A stretch of 38,069 nt of DNA from Verrucomicrobiota bacterium (lineage in GTDB: Bacteria > Verrucomicrobiota > Verrucomicrobiia > Opitutales > Opitutaceae). Below are positions 18,761 through 27,971 of this stretch, one piece after another; the stretch's first letter is position 1; the number at the start of each line of letters is the position of its first letter. The position numbers were made by a program, and so were the translations under genes. The stretch covers positions 1-38,069 of the forward strand of contig QQNC01000005.1 of the NCBI GenBank assembly GCA_003402695.1. The letters run 5' to 3'. The notes under the pieces are model-generated. The model saw nothing but the letters and a program-made list of their open reading frames with translations. It did not search any database and was not told the DNA's origin.

Positions 18761-19510
18761 TCACATCGCCATGCCGCCGTCAACGGCAAAAACTTGGCCC
18801 GTGATGTATCCGGCCTCTTCCGCGCAGAGAAAAGCGGTCATGTTCGCGATATCGGCGGCTTCTCCAAAGCGTTTCAGGGGTACGGCTTCGAGGATTTTTG
18901 CTGAAACCTCGGGATTATTGACGAATTCGGTCGTCATGTCGGTCTTGATGAACCCCGGCGCCACGGCGTTGACGGTCACACTCCGGCCGGCGAATTCGCG
19001 GGCGAGGGTCTTGGTCAGACCGATCATGCCGGCCTTGGCGGCGGAATAGTTGGCCTGGCCGGCGTTGCCCATGATGCCGCTGACCGAGGTGATATTGACG
19101 ATCCGGCCCCAGCGGGCGCGCGTCATCGGGCGGGCGAGGTGCTTGGTCCAGTGGAAGCAGCTCGTGAGATTGGTCGTGATGACGTCGTTCCAATCGGCCT
19201 CGCTCATGCGGAAAAGCAGGCCGTCCTTGGTGATGCCGGCGTTGTTCACCAGGATGTCGATCGTGGGGAACTCGGCGAGCAGGGTCTCCGCGGCCTTCGC
19301 GACGGCCGCGCCATCCGCCACATCCACGGCGATGGACTTCGCCTTGCCGCCGGAGGCGGTGATGGCGGCGGCCACGGCGCCACAGGAATCGGCGGACTTG
19401 GAGACACAGATGACGGTCACGCCGTGTCGGGCCAGGGTTTCAGCGATGGCCTTGCCGATGCCGCGACCGGCGCCGGTGACCAAGGCGGTGCGATTGGTGA
19501 ACGTGAGCAT
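18761..19510 (-). CDS. fabG: 3-oxoacyl-[acyl-carrier-protein] reductase
   Basis: [30 protein letters not shown]...[26 protein letters not shown]...[20 protein letters not shown]...[11 protein letters not shown]. Confidence 0.95.
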   Translation of the reverse strand: MLTFTNRTALVTGAGRGIGKAIAETLARHGVTVICVSKSADSCGAVAAAITASGGKAKSIAVDVADGAAVAKAAETLLAEFPTIDILVNNAGITKDGLLFRMSEADWNDVITTNLTSCFHWTKHLARPMTRARWGRIVNITSVSGIMGNAGQANYSAAKAGMIGLTKTLAREFAGRSVTVNAVAPGFIKTDMTTEFVNNPEVSAKILEAVPLKRFGEAADIANMTAFLCAEEAGYITGQVFAVDGGMAM

Positions 19511-19530
19511 GGGGAACGCGCGTTGCGCGT

Positions 19531-19637
19531 AGGGAGAAAGGAGCAGGGAGAAGGGTGCAGGAACAAACAAATAATCCGGCCCCCGGGTCTTTTCTTTCCG
19601 TTGCTCACTCTTCCCTGCTCCCTGCCTCGTGCTCCTT
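19531..19637. repeat. Intergenic element with purine-rich left arm and pyrimidine-rich right arm
   Basis: agggagaaaggagcagggagaaggg ... cttccctgctccctgc...ctcctt; GCAGGGAG-like arms; resembles the arrangement at 37961-38069. Confidence 0.5.
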
Positions 19638-19660
19638 CCCCCGCCGCGCGGAACGCGCGG

Positions 19661-20830
19661 CTAATACACGTCGCGCTGGTAACGCTTGTCCTTCTTGAGC
19701 TGCTTGATGACTTCCGCCGCGGCCGCGGCCTCCATGCCACCCTGTTGGGCGATGACCTCGAGCAACGCCGTGTCCACGTCCTTGGCCATGCGCTTGGCGT
19801 CGCCGCAGACGTAGAAATAGGCCCCCCCCTTAATCCAGGACCAGAGCTCAGCCGCGTTTTCGCGCATCCGGTCCTGGACATAGACCTTGAGTGTCTGGTC
19901 GCGGGAAAAAGCCGTGTCGAGACGCGCCAACCGGCCCTGCGCCTGCCAGGCGGTCCATTCCTCCTCGTACAGGAAATCCATCGCCCGGTGCTGGTCGCCA
20001 TAGAAGACCCAGTTGCGCCCGCTCGCCCCGCTCGCGACCCGGTCCTGCATAAAGGCCCGGAAGGGCGCGATACCAGTGCCCGGGCCGACCATGATGACAT
20101 CCTTCGTGCCGTCGTCCGGCAGGCCAAAATGCGAATGCGAAACAAAGACCGGCGCCGGGGTCACGCCCAGCTGCACCCGATCCGCCAGAAACGTCGTGCA
20201 CACCCCCACCCGGTCGCGGTGATTCGTCTCATAGCGTACCACCGCCACCGTGAGGTGGATCTCTTCCGGGTAAAGTTTCGGAGAGGACGCGATCGAGTAG
20301 AGTCGCGGCATCAGCCGGCGCATGTGGTCCACCAGTTCCTGCGGCGTGAGCTTCGCGCTGGGAAATTCCGCCAGCAGATCCACGAACTCCCGCGCCTCGA
20401 GATAGGACGCCAGCACCTCCTTCGACTCCGGCAGCAACAGGCCGTCCAGCCGGCTCTTTTCATCGGCCTGGGTCGCCTTGGCGGCGAGGGTCTCGACGAT
20501 TTTCTTCGTCGGACCCGCCAGCGCCAGCCGGTTGCGCAGGGCTTCCCGCACCGGAATCGGCGCCGGCAGCTTGAGCATCACCGGCGAAACCAGCTCCTCA
20601 CCCGTGGCCCCCAGCCGGGACAGAATCTCGGATACTTCGGAGGCCCGGTTCTCGCCAAACACGCCCAGCGAGTCACCCGCCTTGTAGTGCAGCCCGCTAC
20701 CCGCGAGGTTGACGGCGAAGTGCCGGGTTTCCTTCGCGGATCCCGGTTGGTTCAGCAGCCGGTTCTCGACGATGCGGGCGAGAAACGGACGGTCCTTGGA
20801 GTAAGTGGTGGCGTCAACGGAAGCAGACAT
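19661..20830 (-). CDS. CysJ-like FAD/NADPH-binding reductase (sulfite reductase flavoprotein family without the flavodoxin domain)
   Basis: LHYKAGDSLGVFGENRASEV...RLYSIASSPKLYPEEIHLTVAVVRY...GVCTTFLADRV...VIMVGPGTGIAPFRAFMQDR...GAYFYVCGDAKRMAKDVDTAL. Confidence 0.88.
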   Translation of the reverse strand: MSASVDATTYSKDRPFLARIVENRLLNQPGSAKETRHFAVNLAGSGLHYKAGDSLGVFGENRASEVSEILSRLGATGEELVSPVMLKLPAPIPVREALRNRLALAGPTKKIVETLAAKATQADEKSRLDGLLLPESKEVLASYLEAREFVDLLAEFPSAKLTPQELVDHMRRLMPRLYSIASSPKLYPEEIHLTVAVVRYETNHRDRVGVCTTFLADRVQLGVTPAPVFVSHSHFGLPDDGTKDVIMVGPGTGIAPFRAFMQDRVASGASGRNWVFYGDQHRAMDFLYEEEWTAWQAQGRLARLDTAFSRDQTLKVYVQDRMRENAAELWSWIKGGAYFYVCGDAKRMAKDVDTALLEVIAQQGGMEAAAAAEVIKQLKKDKRYQRDVY

Positions 20831-20936
20831 GGCTGAGCGGATGAAAACGGCGCACCGTTGGCGCTGGCAAGCACGGTTTCACCCGGTGCGTAGGCTTGCT
20901 ACGTCCCAAAATCTCCCGCCAACTGGCAGTCACTTT

Positions 20937-21725
20937 ATGTCCGCCGTCGAACCCATCCGCCTCCAAAAATATATCGCTGACGCCGGCGTGTGCTCCCGGC
21001 GCACCGCCGAGGCGCTCATCTACCAGGGCGAAGTCTGGGTCAATAGCACCAAGGCCACCGTGGGGCAGAAGATCACGCCCGGCGTCGACAAGGTCACGGT
21101 CAGCGGCAAGCCCGTGCGCACCGTGGCCCAACCGAGGATCACCCTCGCGATGAACAAGCCGCGCGGGCTCATCTGCTCCAACGACGACCCGCTCCATACC
21201 GAGACCATCTTCAGCGTCCTCCCGCGCGAGCTGGCCAAGTATCGCTTTTTCTGCGCCGGCCGCCTCGACCTCGACAGCGAGGGCCTCGTCATCCTCACGA
21301 CCGATGGCGACCTCGCCCACCGCCTGATGCATCCGTCCAACGTGGTGGTGAAGCGCTACCACGTGATCCTCAAGCAGCCCTTCCCTTCCGCGCGCCTGCC
21401 GCTACTCGTCAAGGGCATCGTGCTGGAGGGCGAACGCCTCAAGGTCGAGCGCGCCGCGCTCATCAGCCCGAACGCCTCCAAGGGCTCGACCAACCTCGAC
21501 GTGCACATGCACCACGGCAAAAAGCGCGAGATCCGCCTGCTGTTCACGACCCTCGGCTACGACGTGAAGCGCCTCCGCCGCTACCAGATCGGCGCACTGC
21601 AGCTGAAGGGAATCCCGTTGCACGCCATGAAAGTCCTTTCTACGAAAGAGATCGAATTGCTCTTTCAATCGCCGCGCACCCCGCGCGCCGCCCTCGAAGC
21701 CTCCTCCACTCCCGTCGAATCCTGA
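20937..21725 (+). CDS. RsuA/RluB-family 16S/23S rRNA pseudouridine synthase
   Basis: S4 domain IRLQKYIADAGVCSRRTAEALIYQGEVWVNS; catalytic FFCAGRLDLDSEGLVILTTDGDLAHRLMHPS. Confidence 0.93.
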   Translation: MSAVEPIRLQKYIADAGVCSRRTAEALIYQGEVWVNSTKATVGQKITPGVDKVTVSGKPVRTVAQPRITLAMNKPRGLICSNDDPLHTETIFSVLPRELAKYRFFCAGRLDLDSEGLVILTTDGDLAHRLMHPSNVVVKRYHVILKQPFPSARLPLLVKGIVLEGERLKVERAALISPNASKGSTNLDVHMHHGKKREIRLLFTTLGYDVKRLRRYQIGALQLKGIPLHAMKVLSTKEIELLFQSPRTPRAALEASSTPVES

Positions 21726-21727
21726 TC

Positions 21728-22585
21728 ATGAAGACCATCCTCCGACTCCTGACCGTGTTGCTGGCCACTGCCGCCTCCGCGCTGGCCACGCCCTTGGCTG
21801 CGACCACCGCGGTCCACACCAAGCCCGACGAGACCGCACCCACCCTCACCGTCCTCAGCGCCGGCAGCGAGCCCATGCCGACGCTGGGCAGCACCATGGC
21901 CAACACTCCCGCCGGCTGGATGGCCGTCGAGCTGCCGGGCCCGTTTGACGGCTACGTGCAGAACCGCGACATCACCAAGAGCCTCGATGTGCGCGACGGC
22001 GCCGCCATTTACCTCGCACCCAAGCCCGAGGCCGGCGTCCTCGCCACGATGGAAAAGGGCGACAAGAGCAACATCACCGGCCTCCACGGGAAGTGGACCC
22101 AGATCAGCCTCCAGAAAAAGCTCACCGGTTACATCCGCCTCACCGGCGAGGGCAGCTATGGGGCGCCGGCGACCGGCGCCCCGGCCCAGCTGTCCATGGC
22201 CCTCCGCGACACCAACAATGCGCCCAGCGCCCAATACGCCCCGGTCTCCCCTGCACCCCTGACGCCCGTCGCGTACGGCGTGACCACCGCCGGTCACCCC
22301 GCGCCCATGGTCAATCTCGGCGACGGCGGCTCCAGCACCCTGCCCCGGCTGTTCCAGGGCAAGTTTGTCTCCACGCGCAGCGCCTTCAAGCCCCGCCGGC
22401 CCTTCGACTGGGCGCTCGATGACGACAGTGGCGAGCGCTACGCCTACCTCGACATGAGCAAGCTGCTGCTCACCGAGCAGCTCGACAAATACATCGACCA
22501 CCACGTCGTCGTGTACGGCGCCGCCAAGTCCATGGCTGGCCGCAAGGACATCGTGATCGTGGTCGAGAGCCTGCAGCTCAGGTAA
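21728..22585 (+). CDS. Secreted SH3-like domain protein
   Basis: Signal peptide [20 protein letters not shown]; two SH3-like segments ([24 protein letters not shown]..., [48 protein letters not shown]). Confidence 0.65.
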   Translation: MKTILRLLTVLLATAASALATPLAATTAVHTKPDETAPTLTVLSAGSEPMPTLGSTMANTPAGWMAVELPGPFDGYVQNRDITKSLDVRDGAAIYLAPKPEAGVLATMEKGDKSNITGLHGKWTQISLQKKLTGYIRLTGEGSYGAPATGAPAQLSMALRDTNNAPSAQYAPVSPAPLTPVAYGVTTAGHPAPMVNLGDGGSSTLPRLFQGKFVSTRSAFKPRRPFDWALDDDSGERYAYLDMSKLLLTEQLDKYIDHHVVVYGAAKSMAGRKDIVIVVESLQLR

Positions 22586-22637
22586 TTTCTCCCTCCCCCG
22601 GCCGGCCGCACCCGCCAGCCGGCCTTCTTTTCATCCC

Positions 22638-23513
22638 ATGGAACTCATCGACGGAAACCAAATTGCGGCGGCGCTGATCGCCGAGCTCAAGGCCGAGGTT
22701 AACGCGATCAGCGGTCGCAAGCCCTGTATCGCCCTTGTCCGCATTGGCGATGATCCCGCCTCGCTCTCCTACGTGACCAAAAAGGAGAAGACCGCCGCGG
22801 AGATCGGCCTTATCAGCCGCATCATCCTGCCGCCCGTCACCATTTCGCAGCCCGAACTGTTCGCCCTGATCGACCAGCTCAACGCCGATCCGACCGTGGA
22901 CGGCATCCTCGTCCAGTCGCCCCTGCCCAAGCACATCAACGAGGTGGCGGTCTTCGGGCGGGTGTCAGCCGCCAAGGACGTGGATGGGTTCAACACCCTC
23001 AACCTCGGCAAGATCGCCCAGGAGGACGAGACCGGCTTCGCCGCCTGCACTCCCGCCGGCATCATGGAATTGCTCGCGCGCAGCAAGGTGGACTTGAAGG
23101 GCAAGCACATGGTGGTCGTCGGTCGGTCGCTGATCGTGGGCAAGCCCATCGCGCTGCTCGCGCTCCAGAAAAAAGCCGGCGCCAACGCCACCGTCACCAT
23201 CTGCCATTCCGGCACCGCCAACCTGCCCGCGATGGTCCGCCAGGCCGACGTGCTCGTCGCCGCCATCGGCCGGCCTGAGTTCATCACCGCCGACATGGTC
23301 AAGCCCGGCGCCGTGGTCATCGACGTCGGCATCAACCGCGTGCCTGACGCCACCAAGAAGAGCGGCTTCCGCCTCGTGGGTGACGTGCATTTCCCCTCGG
23401 TTTCGGCCTTGGCCAGCAAGATCACGCCGGTCCCGGGCGGGGTTGGGCCCATGACGGTCGCGATGCTGATGAAGAACACCGTCAAGGCGTTTCGTCTCCA
23501 AACCTCGCACTAG
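22638..23513 (+). CDS. folD: Methylenetetrahydrofolate dehydrogenase/cyclohydrolase
   Basis: [29 protein letters not shown]...[14 protein letters not shown]...[16 protein letters not shown]...VIDVGINRV...[22 protein letters not shown]. Confidence 0.96.
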   Translation: MELIDGNQIAAALIAELKAEVNAISGRKPCIALVRIGDDPASLSYVTKKEKTAAEIGLISRIILPPVTISQPELFALIDQLNADPTVDGILVQSPLPKHINEVAVFGRVSAAKDVDGFNTLNLGKIAQEDETGFAACTPAGIMELLARSKVDLKGKHMVVVGRSLIVGKPIALLALQKKAGANATVTICHSGTANLPAMVRQADVLVAAIGRPEFITADMVKPGAVVIDVGINRVPDATKKSGFRLVGDVHFPSVSALASKITPVPGGVGPMTVAMLMKNTVKAFRLQTSH

Positions 23514-23554
23514 CTTGCGCCGGGGCATTTCCGCCGCTTGGCTTTTGCCCGCAA

Positions 23555-24688
23555 ATGGCCGCCGCTCCCACCATCCTGATCGTCGACGATCAGCCGATCA
23601 ACGTTCAGCTGCTTAAACGCAAGCTGGAGCGCGAGGGTCTGCACGTGGTGCCCGCCTACAGCGGAAGCGAGGCCTTGGACCTCATCGCGAAGTCCAAGCC
23701 CGACCTGATCCTGTTGGACGTGATGATGCCAGACATGGACGGCATTGAGGTCTGCCGCCGGCTGCAGGCCTCGCCCGACACTCACTCCATCCCCGTTATT
23801 TTTGTCACGGCCCGCACGTCCAAGGAGGGTAAGATCGAGGGCCTGAGCGTGGGGGCGGTCGACTACATCACCAAGCCCATCGACCTCGACGAAACGCTGG
23901 CCCGCGTCCAGACCCAGCTCCGGTTCCTCTCCGTCAACCGGGAGATGGTCGACCTCCAGCGCCGGCTCGTGGACGCCCGCCGGGCCGCCACCATCGGCGC
24001 CGTGACGCAGGGCATCGCCCACAACCTCAATAATCTTCTGGGCGTTGTCATCGGCCACCTCGACCTGATCAAGGCCTACTACGACAAGCCCGAGCAGGTG
24101 AAGAAGAACGCGGCGCAGATCGACAACGCCATCGCCCGCATCGTCTCGATCATCAAGCAGCTCAGCCTGCTCGTGGTCCGGACCTATCCCCCGTTCACGA
24201 AGGGCAACCTCCAGACGCTGCTCGAGGGCAGCGTGCTGCGGTTCCAGACCGACAACAAGCTCACCGCGCCTGTCACCATCGACAACCCGCTCGGCGAGCT
24301 GCAAATCGACACCAACTACGAGGTGTTCGAGGAGGTCGTCTCAAAGGTGCTGATCAATGCCTGGGAGGCCTACGACACCCCGCCGGCCACCCCGCGGCCC
24401 ATTTCCATCCACACCAAGTTCGCCGACAAGCCCGGCAAGGAAAAATTCATCGAAATCCGCATCGACGACGAGGGCCACGGCATTGACCCCGAGATCCGTG
24501 ACCGCGTGTTTGAACCCTTCGTCAGCACCAAGCACACGGTCGGCGTCGGCATGGGCCTCACCATTGCGCGCCATGCGCTCCGCAACCTCGATGGCGAAGT
24601 GATGCTGAATGCGCGCGAGGGCGGCGGCACGAGCACAATCCTCCACCATCCGCTCGAGCAAAAGCCGCGCAAACGCCACGATGCTTAA
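23555..24688 (+). CDS. REC domain-histidine kinase fusion protein
   Basis: ILIVDDQPINVQLLKRKLEREG...LILLDVMMPDMDGIEVCRRLQ...DYITKPID then H-box GAVTQGIAHNLNNLLGVVIGHLDL, N-box KVLINAWEAY, G-boxes DDEGHGIDPEIRDRVFEPFVSTK, GVGMGLTIAR. Confidence 0.92.
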   Translation: MAAAPTILIVDDQPINVQLLKRKLEREGLHVVPAYSGSEALDLIAKSKPDLILLDVMMPDMDGIEVCRRLQASPDTHSIPVIFVTARTSKEGKIEGLSVGAVDYITKPIDLDETLARVQTQLRFLSVNREMVDLQRRLVDARRAATIGAVTQGIAHNLNNLLGVVIGHLDLIKAYYDKPEQVKKNAAQIDNAIARIVSIIKQLSLLVVRTYPPFTKGNLQTLLEGSVLRFQTDNKLTAPVTIDNPLGELQIDTNYEVFEEVVSKVLINAWEAYDTPPATPRPISIHTKFADKPGKEKFIEIRIDDEGHGIDPEIRDRVFEPFVSTKHTVGVGMGLTIARHALRNLDGEVMLNAREGGGTSTILHHPLEQKPRKRHDA

Positions 24689-25490
24689 ATTTTCCTTCCT
24701 CGGTGCCGGCAACATGGCCTCCGCCATGGTGGACGGCCTGCTCGCCAAGGGCACCGTCACCCCGCCCGACCTCACCTGCCTCGGCGGCAGCGGCCGCAGC
24801 GCCGCCACCCTCGCGGCCCGCACCGGGATCAGCCTGGCCGCGGGACTCGAGGAACTCACCCGCGCGGCCGACGTCCTGGTCATCGCCTTCAAGCCCCAGC
24901 AGCTCGCCGCTGCCGATCCGCGGCTCGCGACGCTCACGACGGGCAAGCTCGTGATCTCTGTTCTCGCCGGCAAACGCCTCGCCCGGCTCGCCACCACCTT
25001 CCCCGCGGCGCGCAATCTGGTCTGGGCGATGCCCAACACCCCCGCCCGCATCGGTGCCGGCATGACCGCGTGGTGCAGCCGTGCGCCGCTCAGCGCGGCG
25101 GACCGGGCGACCGTCGCCGCCCTGCTCGCGGCCCTCGGCAATGCGGTCGAGGTGGATGAGGCGCTCATGGATGTCGCCGCGGCGGTCAGCGCCAGCGGGC
25201 CCGCGTTTCTTTTCGAATTTGCCGCCGCCCTGCGCGATGGCGGTGTCGCCGGCGGTCTGCCGCCGGAAACGGCCAAGACCCTCGCCGTCGAAACCGTGCT
25301 TGGCGCCGCCCGCCTGCTGGCCCGCTCCGGCACCGACCCGGAGGAACTGCGCCGTCAGGTAACCTCGCCCAAGGGCATGACCCTCGCCGGACTGCAGCGC
25401 ATGGAAGCACGCGATTTCCGCGGTCTGATGAGGGAAACCATCCTGGCCGCCAAGGCCCGTTCGGAGGAAATGGCCAAGGACGCCCCATGA
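24681..25490 (+). CDS. proC: Pyrroline-5-carboxylate reductase
   Basis: MLKFSFLGAGNMASAMVDGLLAKG...LVWAMPNTPARIGAGMTAW...SASGPAFLFEFAAALRDGGVAGGLP...QVTSPKGMTLAGLQ. Confidence 0.94.
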   Translation: MLKFSFLGAGNMASAMVDGLLAKGTVTPPDLTCLGGSGRSAATLAARTGISLAAGLEELTRAADVLVIAFKPQQLAAADPRLATLTTGKLVISVLAGKRLARLATTFPAARNLVWAMPNTPARIGAGMTAWCSRAPLSAADRATVAALLAALGNAVEVDEALMDVAAAVSASGPAFLFEFAAALRDGGVAGGLPPETAKTLAVETVLGAARLLARSGTDPEELRRQVTSPKGMTLAGLQRMEARDFRGLMRETILAAKARSEEMAKDAP

Positions 25491-26518
25491 GCCCCCTGCA
25501 CGGCCGCATCCTGGTCACCGGCGGGGCCGGTTTCATCGGCAGCGCCATCGTCTGGGCGCTCAACCAGCGCGGTTACACCGACATCGTCATCGTCGATTTC
25601 CTCGCCCCGGAGAACAAGCGCACCAGCTCGCTCGCCGACCTCGACGAGAAGCGCAAAAACCTGCGGCCGTTGAAATTCACCGAATACGTCGAAGCTGACG
25701 CCTTCCGCCGGCGCCTGACGAAGGACCCGCTCGCCTTTGGCCGCTTCACGGCGATTTTCCACCTCGGCGCCTGCTCCTCCACGACCGAAAACGACGCGGC
25801 TTACCTCGACGACAACAACCTCGCCTACACGCGCGAGCTCGCCGAATGGTCCCTCCGGCATGGCGCCCGGTTCATTTACGCCTCCTCGGCCGCCACCTAT
25901 GGCGATGGCACACAGGGAATGGACGACAAGGATGACAATCTCACCCGGCTGCACCCGCTCAACCTCTACGGCGACTCAAAGCACAACTTCGATCTGCTGG
26001 CGCAGAAGCAGGGTTGGCTGCCCCGCATCGTCGGCGTGAAATACTTCAATGTCTTCGGCCCGAACGAGGACCACAAGGGCGACATGCGCTCGCTCGTGAA
26101 CAAGGCTTACCAGCAGATCCAGGCCACCGGACGCGTGCAGCTCTTCAAGAGCCACCGCCCCGACTTCAAGGACGGCGAACAGATGCGGGATTTCCTCTAC
26201 GTGAAGGATGCAGTCGAGATGACGCTGCACTTCGCGGAGAAGGCGCCCGCGGCGGGCGGCCTCTACAATCTCGGCTCCGGCCAGGCCAACACCTGGCTCA
26301 CGCTCACCCGCGCCATCTTCGCCGCACTGGGCCGCGAACCGGCGATCGATTTCATCGCGATGCCCGAAGTCCTGCGCGGCAAGTATCAGTACTTCACTCA
26401 GGCCGAGGTCGAAAAGCTCCGCGCCACCGGCTACGACCGGGCGATGACCCCGCTCGCCGAGGCCGTCCGCGATTACGTGCAAGGCTACCTCGTGCCGCGC
26501 AAGAAGCTCGGCGAGTGA
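25487..26518 (+). CDS. hldD: ADP-L-glycero-D-manno-heptose 6-epimerase
   Basis: GRILVTGGAGFIGSAIVWALNQRGYTDIVIVD...FHLGACSSTTENDAAYLDDNN...YASSAATYGDG...NLYGDSKHNFD...VGVKYFNVFGPNEDHKGDMRS...VYGC-like epimerase layout. Confidence 0.93.
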   Translation: MSPLHGRILVTGGAGFIGSAIVWALNQRGYTDIVIVDFLAPENKRTSSLADLDEKRKNLRPLKFTEYVEADAFRRRLTKDPLAFGRFTAIFHLGACSSTTENDAAYLDDNNLAYTRELAEWSLRHGARFIYASSAATYGDGTQGMDDKDDNLTRLHPLNLYGDSKHNFDLLAQKQGWLPRIVGVKYFNVFGPNEDHKGDMRSLVNKAYQQIQATGRVQLFKSHRPDFKDGEQMRDFLYVKDAVEMTLHFAEKAPAAGGLYNLGSGQANTWLTLTRAIFAALGREPAIDFIAMPEVLRGKYQYFTQAEVEKLRATGYDRAMTPLAEAVRDYVQGYLVPRKKLGE

Positions 26519-26624
26519 GTTTGAAGGCGGAGCGCGTGGTCCCTAACGCGTTGCCTGGCTCCGCCAGCGGTGAAACGTGAGCTCAAATCCCCGGCGCGTT
26601 GGGGAAAAACGCGCTCCACCTCGG

Positions 26625-26655
26625 AAATAAAAAAGCCGCGCTGGTTCAGCGCGGC
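26625..26655 (-). terminator. Rho-independent terminator of the respiratory operon
   Basis: GCCGCGCTG-GTT-CAGCGCGGC with A-run on + (U-run on minus transcript) at 26625-26634; 24 bp downstream of the last cytochrome gene. Confidence 0.85.
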
Positions 26656-26679
26656 TTCGTGGTGACCCCGGCGATCGCC

Positions 26680-27345
26680 TCAGGGCAGCTTCAGCAGCTC
26701 TTCCGCCGACCATTCCTTGCGGTCGGCTTCCTTCGCGTGGATGGCGGCGACCTGCTCGGACGTGACGGCGGGAGCCTTGTTGCCGAACGACGCGCGGATG
26801 TAAGTCAGCACGGCGGCGATCTTGTCATCGCTCCAATTGTAGCCGGAAGCGGCGACCTTGCCGAACACGGGCATCGCGGCGGCGCTATAGACGGTGCCCT
26901 TGACCGACACGGGGCCCTTCAGGCCGTGCAGCACGATGCGGATCAACCGCTCCTCGGAGCCATTGACCCACTCGGACTCGGCGAGCGGCGGGTAAACGCC
27001 GGGCACGCCCAGACCGGTGACCTGGTGGCAGGTGGCGCAGACGAGCTCGAAATTCTTTTTGCCCAGCACCATCGGGTCGATCTTCGCCACTGCGGTCACG
27101 CCCTTGGTGGAGTGGCCATTCTCGTTGAACACGGTCGCATCGTAGCGGGCCGAGTACTGATTCAGGTAGGTGCCGGCGTAGAAGATGAGTCCGCTGAACA
27201 CGAACAGCAGCACGAGCGGCAGCATCTTGTAGTGGGCCCCGTCGTCGGGCTTGCGGCCCAGCAGCTTCTCGTGCGCGGCCTGCAGGCTTTCATCCGAGGC
27301 GCCGGCTTGCTCCACGCGCGGATCTTTGGGCGTCAGGTCGCTCAT
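26680..27345 (-). CDS. Membrane-anchored monoheme cytochrome c
   Basis: N-terminal TM MLPLVLLFVFSGLIFYAGTYL; single heme motif FELVCATCHQVTGLGVPGVYPPLAESEWV; distal Met region AAAMPVFG. Confidence 0.9.
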   Translation of the reverse strand: MSDLTPKDPRVEQAGASDESLQAAHEKLLGRKPDDGAHYKMLPLVLLFVFSGLIFYAGTYLNQYSARYDATVFNENGHSTKGVTAVAKIDPMVLGKKNFELVCATCHQVTGLGVPGVYPPLAESEWVNGSEERLIRIVLHGLKGPVSVKGTVYSAAAMPVFGKVAASGYNWSDDKIAAVLTYIRASFGNKAPAVTSEQVAAIHAKEADRKEWSAEELLKLP

Positions 27346-27971
27346 TTGGATTCACCCTCCTTGGTGGCGGCCGGCTCAACCGGCCGGGCCTCAGGATATT
27401 CGTAGACGTTGTTCAGGCTCTGCAAATAGGCGACCAGGGACACGGCGCGGTGCGTGGGGATGATCTCGTAGCCCGCCGGGGCGGCGGCCTTGAGCGCATC
27501 CGCCGAGCGTTCGCCGGTGATCTTCCGCTCCTCAAAGAGGAACCGGTAGGCCGGCATGCCGCCATGCGGCTCGTAAAGGTACTGGGTCAGGCGGGTGGCA
27601 TCCACCGCGAGAGGCCGGGCGCCAAACGTCGCGAGATCCGGGCCGACCCGGCTCTCGCCGAGCTGCACGTGGGCTTGGCTGACATAATCGCGGGCCACGC
27701 TCTGGCGGTCGCCCCACCCGCGGGCCTTGTCGCTGCCAAAGTCCGGGCGGCGCACCTGCTGGGTGTGGCACGCGGCGCAGCCGAGGTCCTGGTAGACGAG
27801 CTGGCCCTGCGCGGCGATGCCGGGCATGCGCTCGGGGAAGGCCTTGCCCTCGTTCTCGTCAAAGTAAGGCGCGAGATGGCCGAGTTGGACATGGGAACCC
27901 ATCACGATGCCGGTCCAGGCCAGCGCCACCGCGAGGAAAAGTCCCAGGAAAAAGGTGAAGCCGTTTTTCAT
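27342..27971 (-). CDS. CcoO-like monoheme cytochrome c (cbb3 oxidase subunit II homologue)
   Basis: MKNGFTFFLGLFLAVALAWTGIVMGSHVQLG...QGQLVYQDLGCAACHTQQVRRPDFGSDKARGWGDRQSVARDYVSQAHVQLGESRVGPDLATFG...GGMPAYRFLF; CcoO-type CAACHTQQVR signature. Confidence 0.88.
   Translation of the reverse strand: MKNGFTFFLGLFLAVALAWTGIVMGSHVQLGHLAPYFDENEGKAFPERMPGIAAQGQLVYQDLGCAACHTQQVRRPDFGSDKARGWGDRQSVARDYVSQAHVQLGESRVGPDLATFGARPLAVDATRLTQYLYEPHGGMPAYRFLFEERKITGERSADALKAAAPAGYEIIPTHRAVSLVAYLQSLNNVYEYPEARPVEPAATKEGESK

Noticed and set aside
19139-20836. 565-aa plus ORF
   Set aside because: Antisense to fabG and the CysJ-like reductase.
24341-25333. 330-aa minus ORF (also 23510..24304, 21665..22504, 22769..23485)
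   Set aside because: Antisense shadows of proC, the histidine kinase, the SH3-like gene and folD.
26594-26614. GCGCGTT/AACGCGC inverted repeat downstream of hldD as a terminator
   Set aside because: Stem is clear but no U-tract follows on the plus strand; not strong enough to list as a feature.
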